Positions 6,886 to 15,094 are shown, counted from the stretch's first letter. The stretch: 16,302 nt of DNA from Patescibacteria group bacterium (GCA_018896595.1 JAHIME010000037.1:1-16302); one strand, 5' to 3'. The notes: a model not told the origin generated them from the letters alone. Translations and numbers: made by a program.

Positions 6886-7266
6886 TTATTTATTTAACAC
6901 CTTCTTTATCTTATCCATAACCTCGGAGGGCATAAAATGGGCCTTGATTAAATAATCCTGCGCGCCTAAAGCCAATCCCTGCTCAATTTCATTTTTTTGG
7001 CTTAAGTTAGTTAATAAAATTACCGGAATTTGATTAGTTTCCTTATTGTTTTTAAGCTCTTTTAAGACTTCAAAGCCGTTCATCTTGGGCAATAAAATAT
7101 CCAACAAAATTATATCCGGCTTTTCCTCTGCGGCTAAACTTAAACCCTTTTCGCCATCCTCGGCCGCGACAACTTCAAAATTTTCCAGTTCAAATTTAAT
7201 GGTATACATGCTGATTAAAAATGAATCGTCTTCAACCAATAAGATTTTCTTTTTATTTTGTGTCAT
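6886..7266 (-). CDS. CheY-like single-domain response regulator
   Basis: 126 aa, one receiver domain and no output domain. All phosphorylation residues are in place: acidic pair D13/D14 (VEDD), phospho-acceptor D56 (IILLDILLP), threonine T86 (ILLTN) and lysine K108 (YLIKA). It begins 24 bases after pilB and ends 11 bases before the PilT-like gene, so it is probably cotranscribed with both motor ATPases. By analogy with PilG/PilH and similar receivers it could adjust motor activity by protein contact. The cognate kinase is not in the window. No Shine-Dalgarno motif is seen. Confidence 0.93.
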   Translation of the reverse strand: MTQNKKKILLVEDDSFLISMYTIKFELENFEVVAAEDGEKGLSLAAEEKPDIILLDILLPKMNGFEVLKELKNNKETNQIPVILLTNLSQKNEIEQGLALGAQDYLIKAHFMPSEVMDKIKKVLNK

Positions 7267-7290
7267 ATGTTTATGATTTACAAATTATAT

Positions 7291-9036
7291 TTACGCTGAG
7301 ATTATTCTTAAAATCTCCTCCATGGCGGTAATGCCTTGCAGGACTTTAATAATGCCGTCCTGCTTTAAAGTGATAAAATTCTGGCTCTCTTTAATGTCTT
7401 TCATTTTTATAATGCTTTTGCCGTCAATAATCATATTTTGCAGCTTTTCATTTATGTCAAGCACCTCGGCTACGGATAATCTGCCGCTATAGCCGGAATT
7501 ATTGCACCTGGGGCACCCTTTTCCTTTATAAAACACCAATTTCGCGATGTCAAGCCCCGGAATCATCTCTTTTAAATAATCGCTGGGGATCTCGGCGATC
7601 TCCTTTTCAATCTCGTTTAAATAATCCTTGGGGATTTTTGCTTCAACTTTGCAATGCAGGCAGATTTTTCTGCCTAATCTTTGAGCGATTACCGTATTCA
7701 ATGTTGAGCCTAATAAAAACGGCTCTACTTCCATATCTATTAATCTGGTAATCGCGCCGACCGCATTGATTGTGTGCAGCGTGGATAAAACAAAATGTCC
7801 GGTTAAAGCGGAATGAATAGCTAACTCGGCGGTTTCAGCATCCCTGATTTCCCCGACCATAATCACATCCGGATCCTGGCGCAACAAGCTGCGCAAACCG
7901 GTGGCAAAAGTATATCCGATCTCGGGCTTGGCTTGCGACTGATTGGCGCCTTTTATCTGGTATTCAATCGGATCTTCCAGCGTGGATATGTTGATTCCTT
8001 CCTTATTAATCATGTTTATAATTGAATAAAGAGTGGTTGACTTTCCCGAGCCGGTCGGACCGGTAACTAACAACAAGCCCTCGGTCTTTTTTATGTTCTT
8101 CAATATGGTTTTGAGGCCGCTCCCCTGAAAGCCAAGCTGTTCCAGAGTGGGCGCCTCCTTTGACACATCCAAGATTCTCATCACCACCTTTTCCGCGCCA
8201 AGCAAAGGAAGGGTGGAAACGCGAAAATCAATTTCCCTGTCTTCAATATTCAATCTGATTCTCCCGTCCTGCGGAATGCGTGTTTCGTCCAATTTCAAAT
8301 TGGCTATAACTTTGATTCTGGCGATTACGGCATTATGGATATTTTTGGGCAAAATCAGAGAAGTCTGCAAAATGCCGTCAATGCGATAACGGACTCTGGA
8401 TTCATTTTGCAGCGGCTCAATATGGATATCGCTGGCGCCCCCTTCTACGGCATGGCGGATAATTACCGAAACGATTTTGCTCACCGGCGCGCTTTTGGTA
8501 ATTTCCGTTGATTCCTTTTCTTCTGTTTTCCCTGTTTTTTTTAATTCTTCTTTTTCTTCCTCGGCTCTTTTTTCCAAGGCGGAAGAAATTTCCTTGCCAA
8601 AAGTCTTATATTGCTTATGGGCGGCTTTTAAACTCTGATTAGAAACAAGATAATATTCAACACTCAACTTTTCTTCCTTGGCCAAAAAATCAACCGCTTC
8701 CATCGCTTTAAAATTATCCGGGTCAATTACGGCTACTTTAATCGCCTTATCGCTTTTATCAAAACAAACAATCTTATAATTTTCCGCCACCTCCGCGGGA
8801 ATAACGGCTAAGGCCTGCTCGCTTATTTTTTTTTCCGATAAATTCTCGTAAGGCAGGTTAAAAACACCGGCCTTGATTTTCGCGAACTCTTCGGAATTAA
8901 TCATTTTATTTTCAAGCAAAATATCCTCAATAGACTTCCCGCCGCCGTCTAATTGCGATTTTATCTTCACTAACTGTTCCGAACTGATCAAATTCTCCTG
9001 AATTAATAAATTTAATATTTCAATTTGCTTGCTCAT
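7291..9036 (-). CDS. pilB: Type IV pilus assembly ATPase PilB (GspE family)
   Basis: Cytoplasmic hexameric ATPase that powers pilus extension, 581 aa, full length. Order of parts: an N-terminal GspE/MshE-type domain (about 1-145), a charged linker rich in Glu and Lys (about 155-180), then the N2 domain with ASDIHIEP (201-208), Walker A GPTGSGKST (326-334), acidic box LEDPIEY, Walker B DPDVIMVGEIRD (388-399) and an intact His box STLHT (418-422). A four-cysteine zinc motif is present (C459/C462, C508/C511). All catalytic signatures are kept, unlike the PilT-like protein downstream. The start codon is separated from the pilO stop by one copy of the 79-bp repeat. Confidence 0.97.
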   Translation of the reverse strand: MSKQIEILNLLIQENLISSEQLVKIKSQLDGGGKSIEDILLENKMINSEEFAKIKAGVFNLPYENLSEKKISEQALAVIPAEVAENYKIVCFDKSDKAIKVAVIDPDNFKAMEAVDFLAKEEKLSVEYYLVSNQSLKAAHKQYKTFGKEISSALEKRAEEEKEELKKTGKTEEKESTEITKSAPVSKIVSVIIRHAVEGGASDIHIEPLQNESRVRYRIDGILQTSLILPKNIHNAVIARIKVIANLKLDETRIPQDGRIRLNIEDREIDFRVSTLPLLGAEKVVMRILDVSKEAPTLEQLGFQGSGLKTILKNIKKTEGLLLVTGPTGSGKSTTLYSIINMINKEGINISTLEDPIEYQIKGANQSQAKPEIGYTFATGLRSLLRQDPDVIMVGEIRDAETAELAIHSALTGHFVLSTLHTINAVGAITRLIDMEVEPFLLGSTLNTVIAQRLGRKICLHCKVEAKIPKDYLNEIEKEIAEIPSDYLKEMIPGLDIAKLVFYKGKGCPRCNNSGYSGRLSVAEVLDINEKLQNMIIDGKSIIKMKDIKESQNFITLKQDGIIKVLQGITAMEEILRIISA

Positions 9037-9037
9037 A

Positions 9038-9116
9038 ATAAGTTATTCGCTTCGCGAACCCGCAACTACAAATGCGGGACATACGAATGGTAATATTGAA
9101 ATTCCTTTACATTAAA
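9038..9116. repeat. 79-bp spacer repeat, copy A (pilO-pilB gap)
   Basis: Fills the whole pilO-pilB gap except one base. It is identical to copy B at 78 of 79 positions (A/G in AACT[A/G]CAAA). On the minus strand it can fold with a CCCGCA/TGCGGG stem, an outer ATTCG/CGAAT pairing and the palindrome TTCGCGAA near the pilB start. No Shine-Dalgarno lies at a normal distance. Confidence 0.93.
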
Positions 9117-9941
9117 TTATTTCTTTTCATTACTTTTCTCTTTATCAGACGGCTCAAATGGATTTCTTTTGCCGACAGCGCCTGTGCCGCCGCCAGCGCC
9201 GCTTTCTTTAAGCGCTTGGAATTTAGGGTTGTCAAAAATACCTGTATTTAAAACATTCATATCGCTTTCATTGTTCGCCCCGGAAACAAAGTAATAAGCA
9301 TACATTTCAAGAGCAGCGCTTTTCTGGTCGGGAGAAAAGCTTAAATTTGTTATGTCTATCAACTGCAAATTATTTTCCAAAACGTAAAGCAAATTTTTTA
9401 AACCAAGATAATCAACGCCCGCGACGTTCATCGCGATTTTTATTTTCGTAACTTCTTCGGGCAGGCCGGCTTCAGCCGCCTTATTTTTTTCCGGCTGACT
9501 ATTTTTCGCTTTGGCGGCGGCGCTTTCTTTCCCCGAGGGAAGTTCCTCGGGGCTTATCTGCAGAGAGGTTAAAAGCAATCCGTTTTTTAAAACAATTGAT
9601 TCCAATTGGACAAACTGTTCTTCGTAAAATTTTTCGCTTGGCAGCATAATTTCAATTTTTTTTATGCCTTCGGGGCTTATCTTTTCATACTCCGCCTTTA
9701 ACTTATTTAATTGAGCCAAATGAGCGAAAACGGCATTGTATTTACTTTCACTGCTTTCGTTTGACAGCCTGATTTCTTGGAAAATTTTATTATATTTGGG
9801 TTTAATCAGCAAGAAAAATCCAACGATTAAAATTATTGCCGCCAGAGCAATCGCCAATAAATTAAAATATTTAATTAAAAAAGCGTTTGCTTTCTGTTTC
9901 AACTGTTCATTGTTGTTTTCTGTTATTTTAATATTATGCAT
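9117..9941 (-). CDS. pilO: Pilus alignment protein PilO, with a PilP-like C-terminal tail
   Basis: 274 aa. A short cytoplasmic part, one membrane helix (about 25-47), a coiled-coil stretch (about 50-95) and a ferredoxin-like periplasmic or extracellular domain (about 96-220), interrupted by an Ala/Lys-rich low-complexity insert (about 136-158). This is the PilO layout: it pairs with PilN to form the inner-membrane alignment ring. The last 40 residues hold IFDNPKFQALKESG, a glycine linker and GKRNPFEP, resembling the xRDPF-type element of PilP. An upstream in-frame ATG at 9986 would translate the 79-bp repeat into 15 extra residues; the ATG at 9941 was chosen because the protein then starts just outside the repeat and matches family length. 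It follows pilN through copy B of the repeat. Confidence 0.85.
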   Translation of the reverse strand: MHNIKITENNNEQLKQKANAFLIKYFNLLAIALAAIILIVGFFLLIKPKYNKIFQEIRLSNESSESKYNAVFAHLAQLNKLKAEYEKISPEGIKKIEIMLPSEKFYEEQFVQLESIVLKNGLLLTSLQISPEELPSGKESAAAKAKNSQPEKNKAAEAGLPEEVTKIKIAMNVAGVDYLGLKNLLYVLENNLQLIDITNLSFSPDQKSAALEMYAYYFVSGANNESDMNVLNTGIFDNPKFQALKESGAGGGTGAVGKRNPFEPSDKEKSNEKK

Positions 9942-10020
9942 ATAAGTTATTCGCTTCGCGAACCCGCAACTGCAAATGCGGGACATACGAATGGTAATAT
10001 TGAAATTCCTTTACATTAAA
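9942..10020. repeat. 79-bp spacer repeat, copy B (pilN-pilO gap)
   Basis: Fills the pilN-pilO gap exactly, from the base before the pilO ATG to the base after the pilN stop. Near-identical to copy A, same orientation relative to the genes. The repeat boundaries coincide with the gene boundaries in both places, so it is either a spacer duplicated together with a gene junction or an inserted element. Confidence 0.93.
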
Positions 10021-10995
10021 CTATTTTTTGAAAATATCCGGGTTGACTGATAATTCCAGCTGAAAGCCAACACCGCCTCCCTCTGCCGACGATTGCCCGC
10101 CGCTTACTTTAGCTTGCGCGACATTGCTGTTGTTCCGCATTGTTTTGACTTGTTGCGCGATGGCGCTAAAACTTTTGGCTGTGGCGGATAATGTATATTC
10201 GCCGCCAATATTTCCGGAAAATCCGGAATAATAGACATCCGCCAAGGTATTTTTTTCTAAAAATTCAAAAAAATCAGTCCAATAAATATGCCGGCCGAGA
10301 AGTTCGTCCGCCAATTTCATCTTTTCTTTAAAAATTAGAATCTCTTTTATGTAATCTTTGGCTTGTCCGATACTTTGGTTCATTTCATTGATTTTATCAA
10401 CAAAATATCGGCCTTTATTTATTTCCTTGTTTTCCAAAAAAATTAAGCCGCCGTAAACAACGGCTATTGTCAAAAAAGCCGAGATCGCGGCGGTTAACAA
10501 AACTGAAAATTTTTTCCGCCAATCAAAAAAAGAAATTATCTCCCCCTTTATCAGATTAGTCCCCGAGATACTGAGTTTTTCCCATTTTGTCGGGCCTGAT
10601 TCGTCCCGCGCTTTCTTCGGCTTGCTCGGAACGGATATTTCACTCCGGGGCTTGCTTTTATTTATTTTATTCGGCTTCTTCAGCTTTTTTTCCGGTTCTT
10701 TGTTTCTCTCGCTTTTAGCGCCGGCAAAAGCTTCCTGCTGGTCATTTTCGTTCTTAATTAATTTTATTAATTCGCGGCGCGAATCTCTAATCCTGTTTTT
10801 ATCAATCAGGCGATTTTCTTTCCCGGCTTTCTTAAAAAAAGAAAGCCAGCCGCCCAGCAGCCCTCTTTTATCCGTTAATTCTTCTTTTTCGTCCGGTTCC
10901 GACCATATTATTTCTTTTTTTGCTTTGCTTTCATTATCGCTTTCCGAACCATCAATATCATCGTCTTTATTTGATAATAAATTAATTTTTTTCAT
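10021..10995 (-). CDS. pilN: Pilus alignment protein PilN with a long cytoplasmic linker
   Basis: 324 aa. It begins MKKINLLSNK, matching the PilM-binding INLL peptide at the PilN N-terminus. About 150 charged, probably disordered residues follow (acidic to 45, then strongly basic with several Pro/Lys runs to 135). One membrane helix is at about 164-187 and the extracytoplasmic part (190-324) has a coiled-coil stretch and an alpha/beta domain as in the PilN/GspL fold. Canonical PilN is near 180-200 aa, so the size comes mostly from the linker. Weak overall similarity is expected; the call rests on the INLL motif, topology and position before pilO. It has a visible Shine-Dalgarno AAGGAG and starts 19 bases after the small membrane protein gene. 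Confidence 0.8.
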   Translation of the reverse strand: MKKINLLSNKDDDIDGSESDNESKAKKEIIWSEPDEKEELTDKRGLLGGWLSFFKKAGKENRLIDKNRIRDSRRELIKLIKNENDQQEAFAGAKSERNKEPEKKLKKPNKINKSKPRSEISVPSKPKKARDESGPTKWEKLSISGTNLIKGEIISFFDWRKKFSVLLTAAISAFLTIAVVYGGLIFLENKEINKGRYFVDKINEMNQSIGQAKDYIKEILIFKEKMKLADELLGRHIYWTDFFEFLEKNTLADVYYSGFSGNIGGEYTLSATAKSFSAIAQQVKTMRNNSNVAQAKVSGGQSSAEGGGVGFQLELSVNPDIFKK

Positions 10996-11005
10996 ATAAA
11001 TTTTT

Positions 11006-11011
11006 CTCCTT
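11006..11011 (-). promoter_or_regulatory. Shine-Dalgarno of pilN
   Basis: Minus-strand AAGGAG ten bases before the pilN ATG. The spacing is slightly long, but it is one of only two clear ribosome sites in the locus and supports the start chosen. Confidence 0.65.
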
Positions 11012-11014
11012 GAT

Positions 11015-11377
11015 TTATTGACTCTTTTTCCTAATTAGCAATATCCCCTGCGCTAACAGCCAGCCGGCGGCAACTAAACCTGTGCCAATAATTAATTCCT
11101 CAAAAGCCCCCAACAATAACATAAAAGTCAAAAATGGCAAGGTATAAGACAACCAGTACTTCTTCTTTTTCTGTGCGACAAATAACCATGAGAGTAATGA
11201 TCCAAAAAACAAAAAGGAAAATATAAATCCTTCAAAAACAGAACTAGAAGATACCCAAAAAAAACCACCGTATACGGGACCAAAAAATTTTTCGTATAAA
11301 TAACCAAATAGCGGAGTGAAAATAATAGCTAAAAAACTTACTCCGAAAAACAATAAAATTTTATTTTTTTTGCTCAT
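11015..11377 (-). CDS. Small membrane protein, function unknown
   Basis: 120 aa, not recognised. A basic N-terminus (MSKKNK) precedes three or four hydrophobic segments (about 8-27, 47-67, 75-90, 95-114) and a basic end (IRKKSQ), consistent with an integral cytoplasmic-membrane protein. A single charged patch FEEL lies near the third segment. There are no cysteines. It begins only four bases after the lipase stop and 19 bases before pilN, so it is probably made with the lipase and may have arrived with it. Its role cannot be read from sequence; an anchor or protective partner for the lipase is a guess. Confidence 0.72.
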   Translation of the reverse strand: MSKKNKILLFFGVSFLAIIFTPLFGYLYEKFFGPVYGGFFWVSSSSVFEGFIFSFLFFGSLLSWLFVAQKKKKYWLSYTLPFLTFMLLLGAFEELIIGTGLVAAGWLLAQGILLIRKKSQ

Positions 11378-11381
11378 AGTT

Positions 11382-13907
11382 TTACAAATTATTTCTTAAA
11401 TAATTAATATCGCTTATTATTATATCATAGCCGTTTTGATTTATCACGCCCCTTGTTTTCATTGCATCCAATTTTCGCTCAAGCCAATCCAAATTGCGCT
11501 CTGTTGCTTTTTGCCTCTGTTTTGCGATTTCTTCTATTCTTTTATTTAACGCTTGCAAAATTTTCTCCTTGGCTTTGGGCTTTAGTTTTTCATTGTCTTG
11601 CGCTTGTTGAATTAATTTTTCTATATTTTCTATTTGTTTATCAAAATGCTCTAATCTTTTTTCTAAATATTTTAACCTGTAAATTAACAAGTTTTTATCG
11701 CTCTTTTTAATTATCCAGCCCTTATTATACATTTCCTCTATATCAGTAATAGCGCTGTTGATAGTCGCTAAATTACTGATCGGATTTCCTTCCGCTTGTT
11801 CTGAATAAATTATGGTAAAATCTCTTGTTTGCCCTGTTTGAATTTTGCCGACAAAATCCTTATCAATATCCTGCTCATTATCAATATAGCTTACACTTAA
11901 TTTATACTCTCCTTCGCCTGTTCCTTCCAGTTCTATTTTGTATTCTCCGTCAATTGGGTTGGGAATAACCGCGAATTCAATATCGCTGTCAAAGCCGGAA
12001 TAAAACGCGCTTTCAATTGCCGCGCTATCGCCGATATTTTTGCCTATCTTGCCGCCGTCCGGAGCCGTGATTGTAAAATCGGCCGGTGAAAAAATTCTTA
12101 CTAACAAAAATTTGCTAAAAATATTTTTTCTTATTTCTTGCGCTGGCTCAACTCCTGTTAATTCTTTAATAACCATCTTTTGCGCGTCTGTTACCATGTC
12201 ATTATGATCGCTAATAATAACTGCATTTTCTAAACCCAAAAAATCTTTATTACTTCTTTCTGGTACAGTAATATCGCCTGGCCCGTATTCTAAGCCATGA
12301 TCAGTAAAAGGCAAACTGTAATGTTCCGGATAGCCATGCTCCCATTCTCCATCAATAAACTCTTTTTCAACCACTCTTAAATTATTAATTGTGCTGTCAC
12401 TGCCGGCATCGGCTAAAATATTTGTAATATTTATGCTGTTTAATTTTTCTAATTGGCTTTGATTATTTAATAACTCTAAAAACGTATTAACCGGATAATT
12501 ATTGGGGTATGCTCGCAACTGCATTGTGTCTTTATCCCGCAGATAATCATAAATCGGCAGCAATTCTTGCACTGATTGCATTGGCAAGCCCCTAACATAT
12601 TTAAACACGCTGCCATAGCCATTAAAGTCTGCTTCTACGGCAAAAATTCTTTGTTGAATTTTATCCTTTATTTTTGGCCCAAACTCACCACCCTCCCAAG
12701 CCAAATACGCTTTTGTTGAACCCTTGTGCGGCGTTCCTAAAAAAATTAATTGATCAACATCGTTTTGATAATCATTGCTTTGAATATACGCTTTGGCCGC
12801 TAACCCGCCCATGCTATGGGTTACTAAATCAACTTGGTCGCACTGGCAAATATTTTTCACTTCTTGAATTTTATCTTTAAGCAGAATGGCGGTATAGCTG
12901 TTTGATAATCGCCACTGGTATGGAAAAGCGAATAAAGTTTTATTTTCTTCATAGCCGGCTGATTTTAACGCTTCCCACAAATTATCATAAGTGTGCAAAA
13001 TCGGGTCCAGTTCCCATTTGCCGCTCACATTCCAGCTCCCCATAATCCCCGGCACGATAATCACCGGATCTTTTTTCTTCTCCTTGCCTATCCACGGATC
13101 AAATAAAATATCGCCTGTGATAATTTCGCCTTGTCCTTCTGGATTATTAGGATGCTCAGGCCCAGAGTCATCGCCCCACCAGTTATAAGTTGCGTCAACC
13201 CGGCTGCTGCCGTAATTGAAAATGCCGTATCTATCATTATTATAAATTTTTGAATTATGAATAGAAACGGTTGAGGTGGCATAATCAGGATAGCCATGAT
13301 AGTCAGGATCGCCGACATCTAAGATTTTTAGGCCAATAGTACTGCTGGCAATAATAGAATTATTAATATCTGCTTGCGCGCCGGATATTGTAATAGCGCC
13401 GGTAAAATTATCATAATAATAATCTTGAGCCAAAGCTGTGTTTAGCTTGAATATTTTGTTGTCCAAACGCTCATAAGATTGTATAAACCCGCCGTATTCA
13501 ACCACCGCGTAATCAAAAGTGATTTTGCCATGATTGTAGACTTCAATTGATGACCAGCCGCCTGACTGAGGATAACTTGAACCATGGTTGGAAGTAAAAA
13601 TTATTGGATTTTCTTTTGTGCCTTTGGCTATAATTTCTCCTCCGTTCACTCCCAGTCCGCCATTTTCACTAAATTTAACTATTACGCCCGGCTCAATGGT
13701 TAAAACAACTCCTGGCAAAATGCGAAGGTGAGAATCGCCATATATAACATAGGGGCTGCTGCTTGCGGTCCAAGTGGTGTTTTGGCTGATTGTTTCACTG
13801 TAATATATTTCTGTTTGGGCTTGCAGATTATTGAATTCCGGGAAATTAAAAGAGCAGGGCGTTAAAATAATGCCGAGGATTATGGAGATGATGAAAAATT
13901 TTTTCAT
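11382..13907 (-). CDS. Secreted LCAT-family lipase/acyltransferase with N-terminal beta-helix domain
   Basis: 841 aa in four parts. (1) A Sec signal peptide (about 1-30, likely cut after NLQA). (2) A parallel beta-helix-like region (about 35-272) with turns such as GVVLTIEPGVIVKF and IHNSKIYNNDRYGIFNYGSS, closing with the typical ATYNWWGDDSGP and DILFDPWIG. (3) An alpha/beta hydrolase of the lecithin:cholesterol acyltransferase type (about 278-590): VIIVPGIMGS, the FAFPYQWRLS motif, nucleophile S365 in THSMGG, candidate acid D545 (GPGDITVP) and candidate histidine H568 (SDHND). (4) A beta-sandwich-like region (about 600-702) and a helical, Lys/Glu-rich tail (about 710-841), probably coiled coil. 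It would act outside the cell on lipids or other acyl esters; substrate unknown. It lies 22 bases after pilM, between genes that are normally adjacent. Confidence 0.85.
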   Translation of the reverse strand: MKKFFIISIILGIILTPCSFNFPEFNNLQAQTEIYYSETISQNTTWTASSSPYVIYGDSHLRILPGVVLTIEPGVIVKFSENGGLGVNGGEIIAKGTKENPIIFTSNHGSSYPQSGGWSSIEVYNHGKITFDYAVVEYGGFIQSYERLDNKIFKLNTALAQDYYYDNFTGAITISGAQADINNSIIASSTIGLKILDVGDPDYHGYPDYATSTVSIHNSKIYNNDRYGIFNYGSSRVDATYNWWGDDSGPEHPNNPEGQGEIITGDILFDPWIGKEKKKDPVIIVPGIMGSWNVSGKWELDPILHTYDNLWEALKSAGYEENKTLFAFPYQWRLSNSYTAILLKDKIQEVKNICQCDQVDLVTHSMGGLAAKAYIQSNDYQNDVDQLIFLGTPHKGSTKAYLAWEGGEFGPKIKDKIQQRIFAVEADFNGYGSVFKYVRGLPMQSVQELLPIYDYLRDKDTMQLRAYPNNYPVNTFLELLNNQSQLEKLNSINITNILADAGSDSTINNLRVVEKEFIDGEWEHGYPEHYSLPFTDHGLEYGPGDITVPERSNKDFLGLENAVIISDHNDMVTDAQKMVIKELTGVEPAQEIRKNIFSKFLLVRIFSPADFTITAPDGGKIGKNIGDSAAIESAFYSGFDSDIEFAVIPNPIDGEYKIELEGTGEGEYKLSVSYIDNEQDIDKDFVGKIQTGQTRDFTIIYSEQAEGNPISNLATINSAITDIEEMYNKGWIIKKSDKNLLIYRLKYLEKRLEHFDKQIENIEKLIQQAQDNEKLKPKAKEKILQALNKRIEEIAKQRQKATERNLDWLERKLDAMKTRGVINQNGYDIIISDINYLRNNL

Positions 13908-13929
13908 AATGCTATGTTTTATATTAACT

Positions 13930-14958
13930 TTATTCTATCTGCCGCATTGCCAGGCCGACAGCGGTTGACATGCGCGGCCCTATTTCATCCAGCACCAGCT
14001 TTAAATCAACGGGATAGGAAATCCTGTCCCAGGGATTGCCGATAATTACATTTATGTCTAAAATTTTTGACAAATAGTTGGCAAAATTTATCAGCAAAGC
14101 CGAGCCGCCGGATAAAATTATTTTTTCCACTGATTTGTTGTTTTTACTTTGGAATAAATTCAAAACATATTTTATTTCATTGATTACTATGGAAATGGTT
14201 TCAATAATAGTTTTGGGAATCACATCTTCCTGCGATTCAAGCGAGCTTATTCCCAAATCATATTTAAACTGCTCGGCCCGTTCCATGCCGATATTCAAAT
14301 TATTGCCTATCGCCTTGGTGATGGTTAAACCGCCCACATCAACACTGCGGTTTAACACGGGAATGCCCTGGTCAATGATTGAAATATCGGTGGTATTGGC
14401 TCCCATTTCCACTATCATAACAACGGATTTATCGTTGCCGACCAAAGCTCTGATCAACGCGAAAGTTTCCGTTTCCAAGCTTAAAAGATTGATCTGCGCG
14501 GCTTTAAAAATATCAATATATTTTTTGACTAAAGTTTTTGGCGCGCTGGTCAGTAAAATTTTCACATTGCCGTTGTTTTTGCCGCCCGTTTCAATTTTTT
14601 TCCAGTCAAGAATCATTTCTTCCAAGGGCAGGGGTATGACTTTTTTAGCTTCCCACTGCACGGCTGACTGTATGTCTTTTTTGCCGACTCCTGTTAAATT
14701 AATAATGGAAGAAAAAACCGAAAAGGTCGGCAAAGCGGCTACCGCGCTCCTGCTGTTCGCGCCGGCTTTTTCGCATATTTGATTTATAGTCTGCGCCGTT
14801 TGCTTGATATCAAACTGTTCCGCGCCCCGCAAGCTTTCGCTGAAGCCGTATGTCATTAATTTGACATCGGCTCTTTCTTTTTTTAATTCAACAATTTTAA
14901 CGCTTGAAGTGCCGATATCAATGCCTAAATAGCTATTGCTTGAAGAAAACAAACTCAT
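13930..14958 (-). CDS. pilM: Pilus assembly ATPase-fold protein PilM
   Basis: 342 aa, actin-like cytoplasmic protein of the PilM/FtsA type that binds the PilN N-terminus and links the alignment complex to the motors. Phosphate 1 is LGIDIGTSSVKIVEL (11-25); phosphate 2 is VEMGANTTDISI (183-194); the adenosine motif is ILSGGSAL (281-288), followed by the family-typical NPWDRI (308-313). The end STAVGLAMRQIE is also characteristic. It is the first gene of the operon, about 43 bases from a predicted start of transcription, with no Shine-Dalgarno. Confidence 0.96.
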   Translation of the reverse strand: MSLFSSSNSYLGIDIGTSSVKIVELKKERADVKLMTYGFSESLRGAEQFDIKQTAQTINQICEKAGANSRSAVAALPTFSVFSSIINLTGVGKKDIQSAVQWEAKKVIPLPLEEMILDWKKIETGGKNNGNVKILLTSAPKTLVKKYIDIFKAAQINLLSLETETFALIRALVGNDKSVVMIVEMGANTTDISIIDQGIPVLNRSVDVGGLTITKAIGNNLNIGMERAEQFKYDLGISSLESQEDVIPKTIIETISIVINEIKYVLNLFQSKNNKSVEKIILSGGSALLINFANYLSKILDINVIIGNPWDRISYPVDLKLVLDEIGPRMSTAVGLAMRQIE

Positions 14959-15007
14959 AATTATAGAATTAAGAATTAATTATCGCTCTTGTCTATATTA
15001 TATTAAT

Positions 15008-15036
15008 ATTATATAATAATATTAAGAAAACAGCAA
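15008..15036 (-). promoter_or_regulatory. Promoter of the pilM operon
   Basis: On the minus strand, TTGCTG (15031-15036), a 17-base spacer and TATAAT (15008-15013). The -10 is perfect, the -35 matches four of six. It lies in the 136-base divergent region between pilM and the propeller gene. No equally convincing plus-strand promoter was found; TATAAC at 15064-15069 is a weak candidate for the divergent gene. Confidence 0.72.
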
Positions 15037-15094
15037 AAGTACATTTAAATATTCTTATTTTATTATAACATAAAAACATATTAAATAAAAATGT

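Noticed and set aside
9942..9986. N-terminal extension of PilO from the ATG at 9986
   Set aside because: The 15 extra residues are a translation of the 79-bp repeat, which also occurs in the next gap where it is not coding; the ATG at 9941 is preferred.
13853..13907. Lipoprotein signal (LTPC) in the lipase leader
   Set aside because: Proline just before the cysteine does not fit a lipobox; a signal peptidase I site after NLQA is more likely.
14078..14782. 234-codon open frame on the plus strand
   Set aside because: Antisense to pilM, whose actin-fold motifs are unmistakable.
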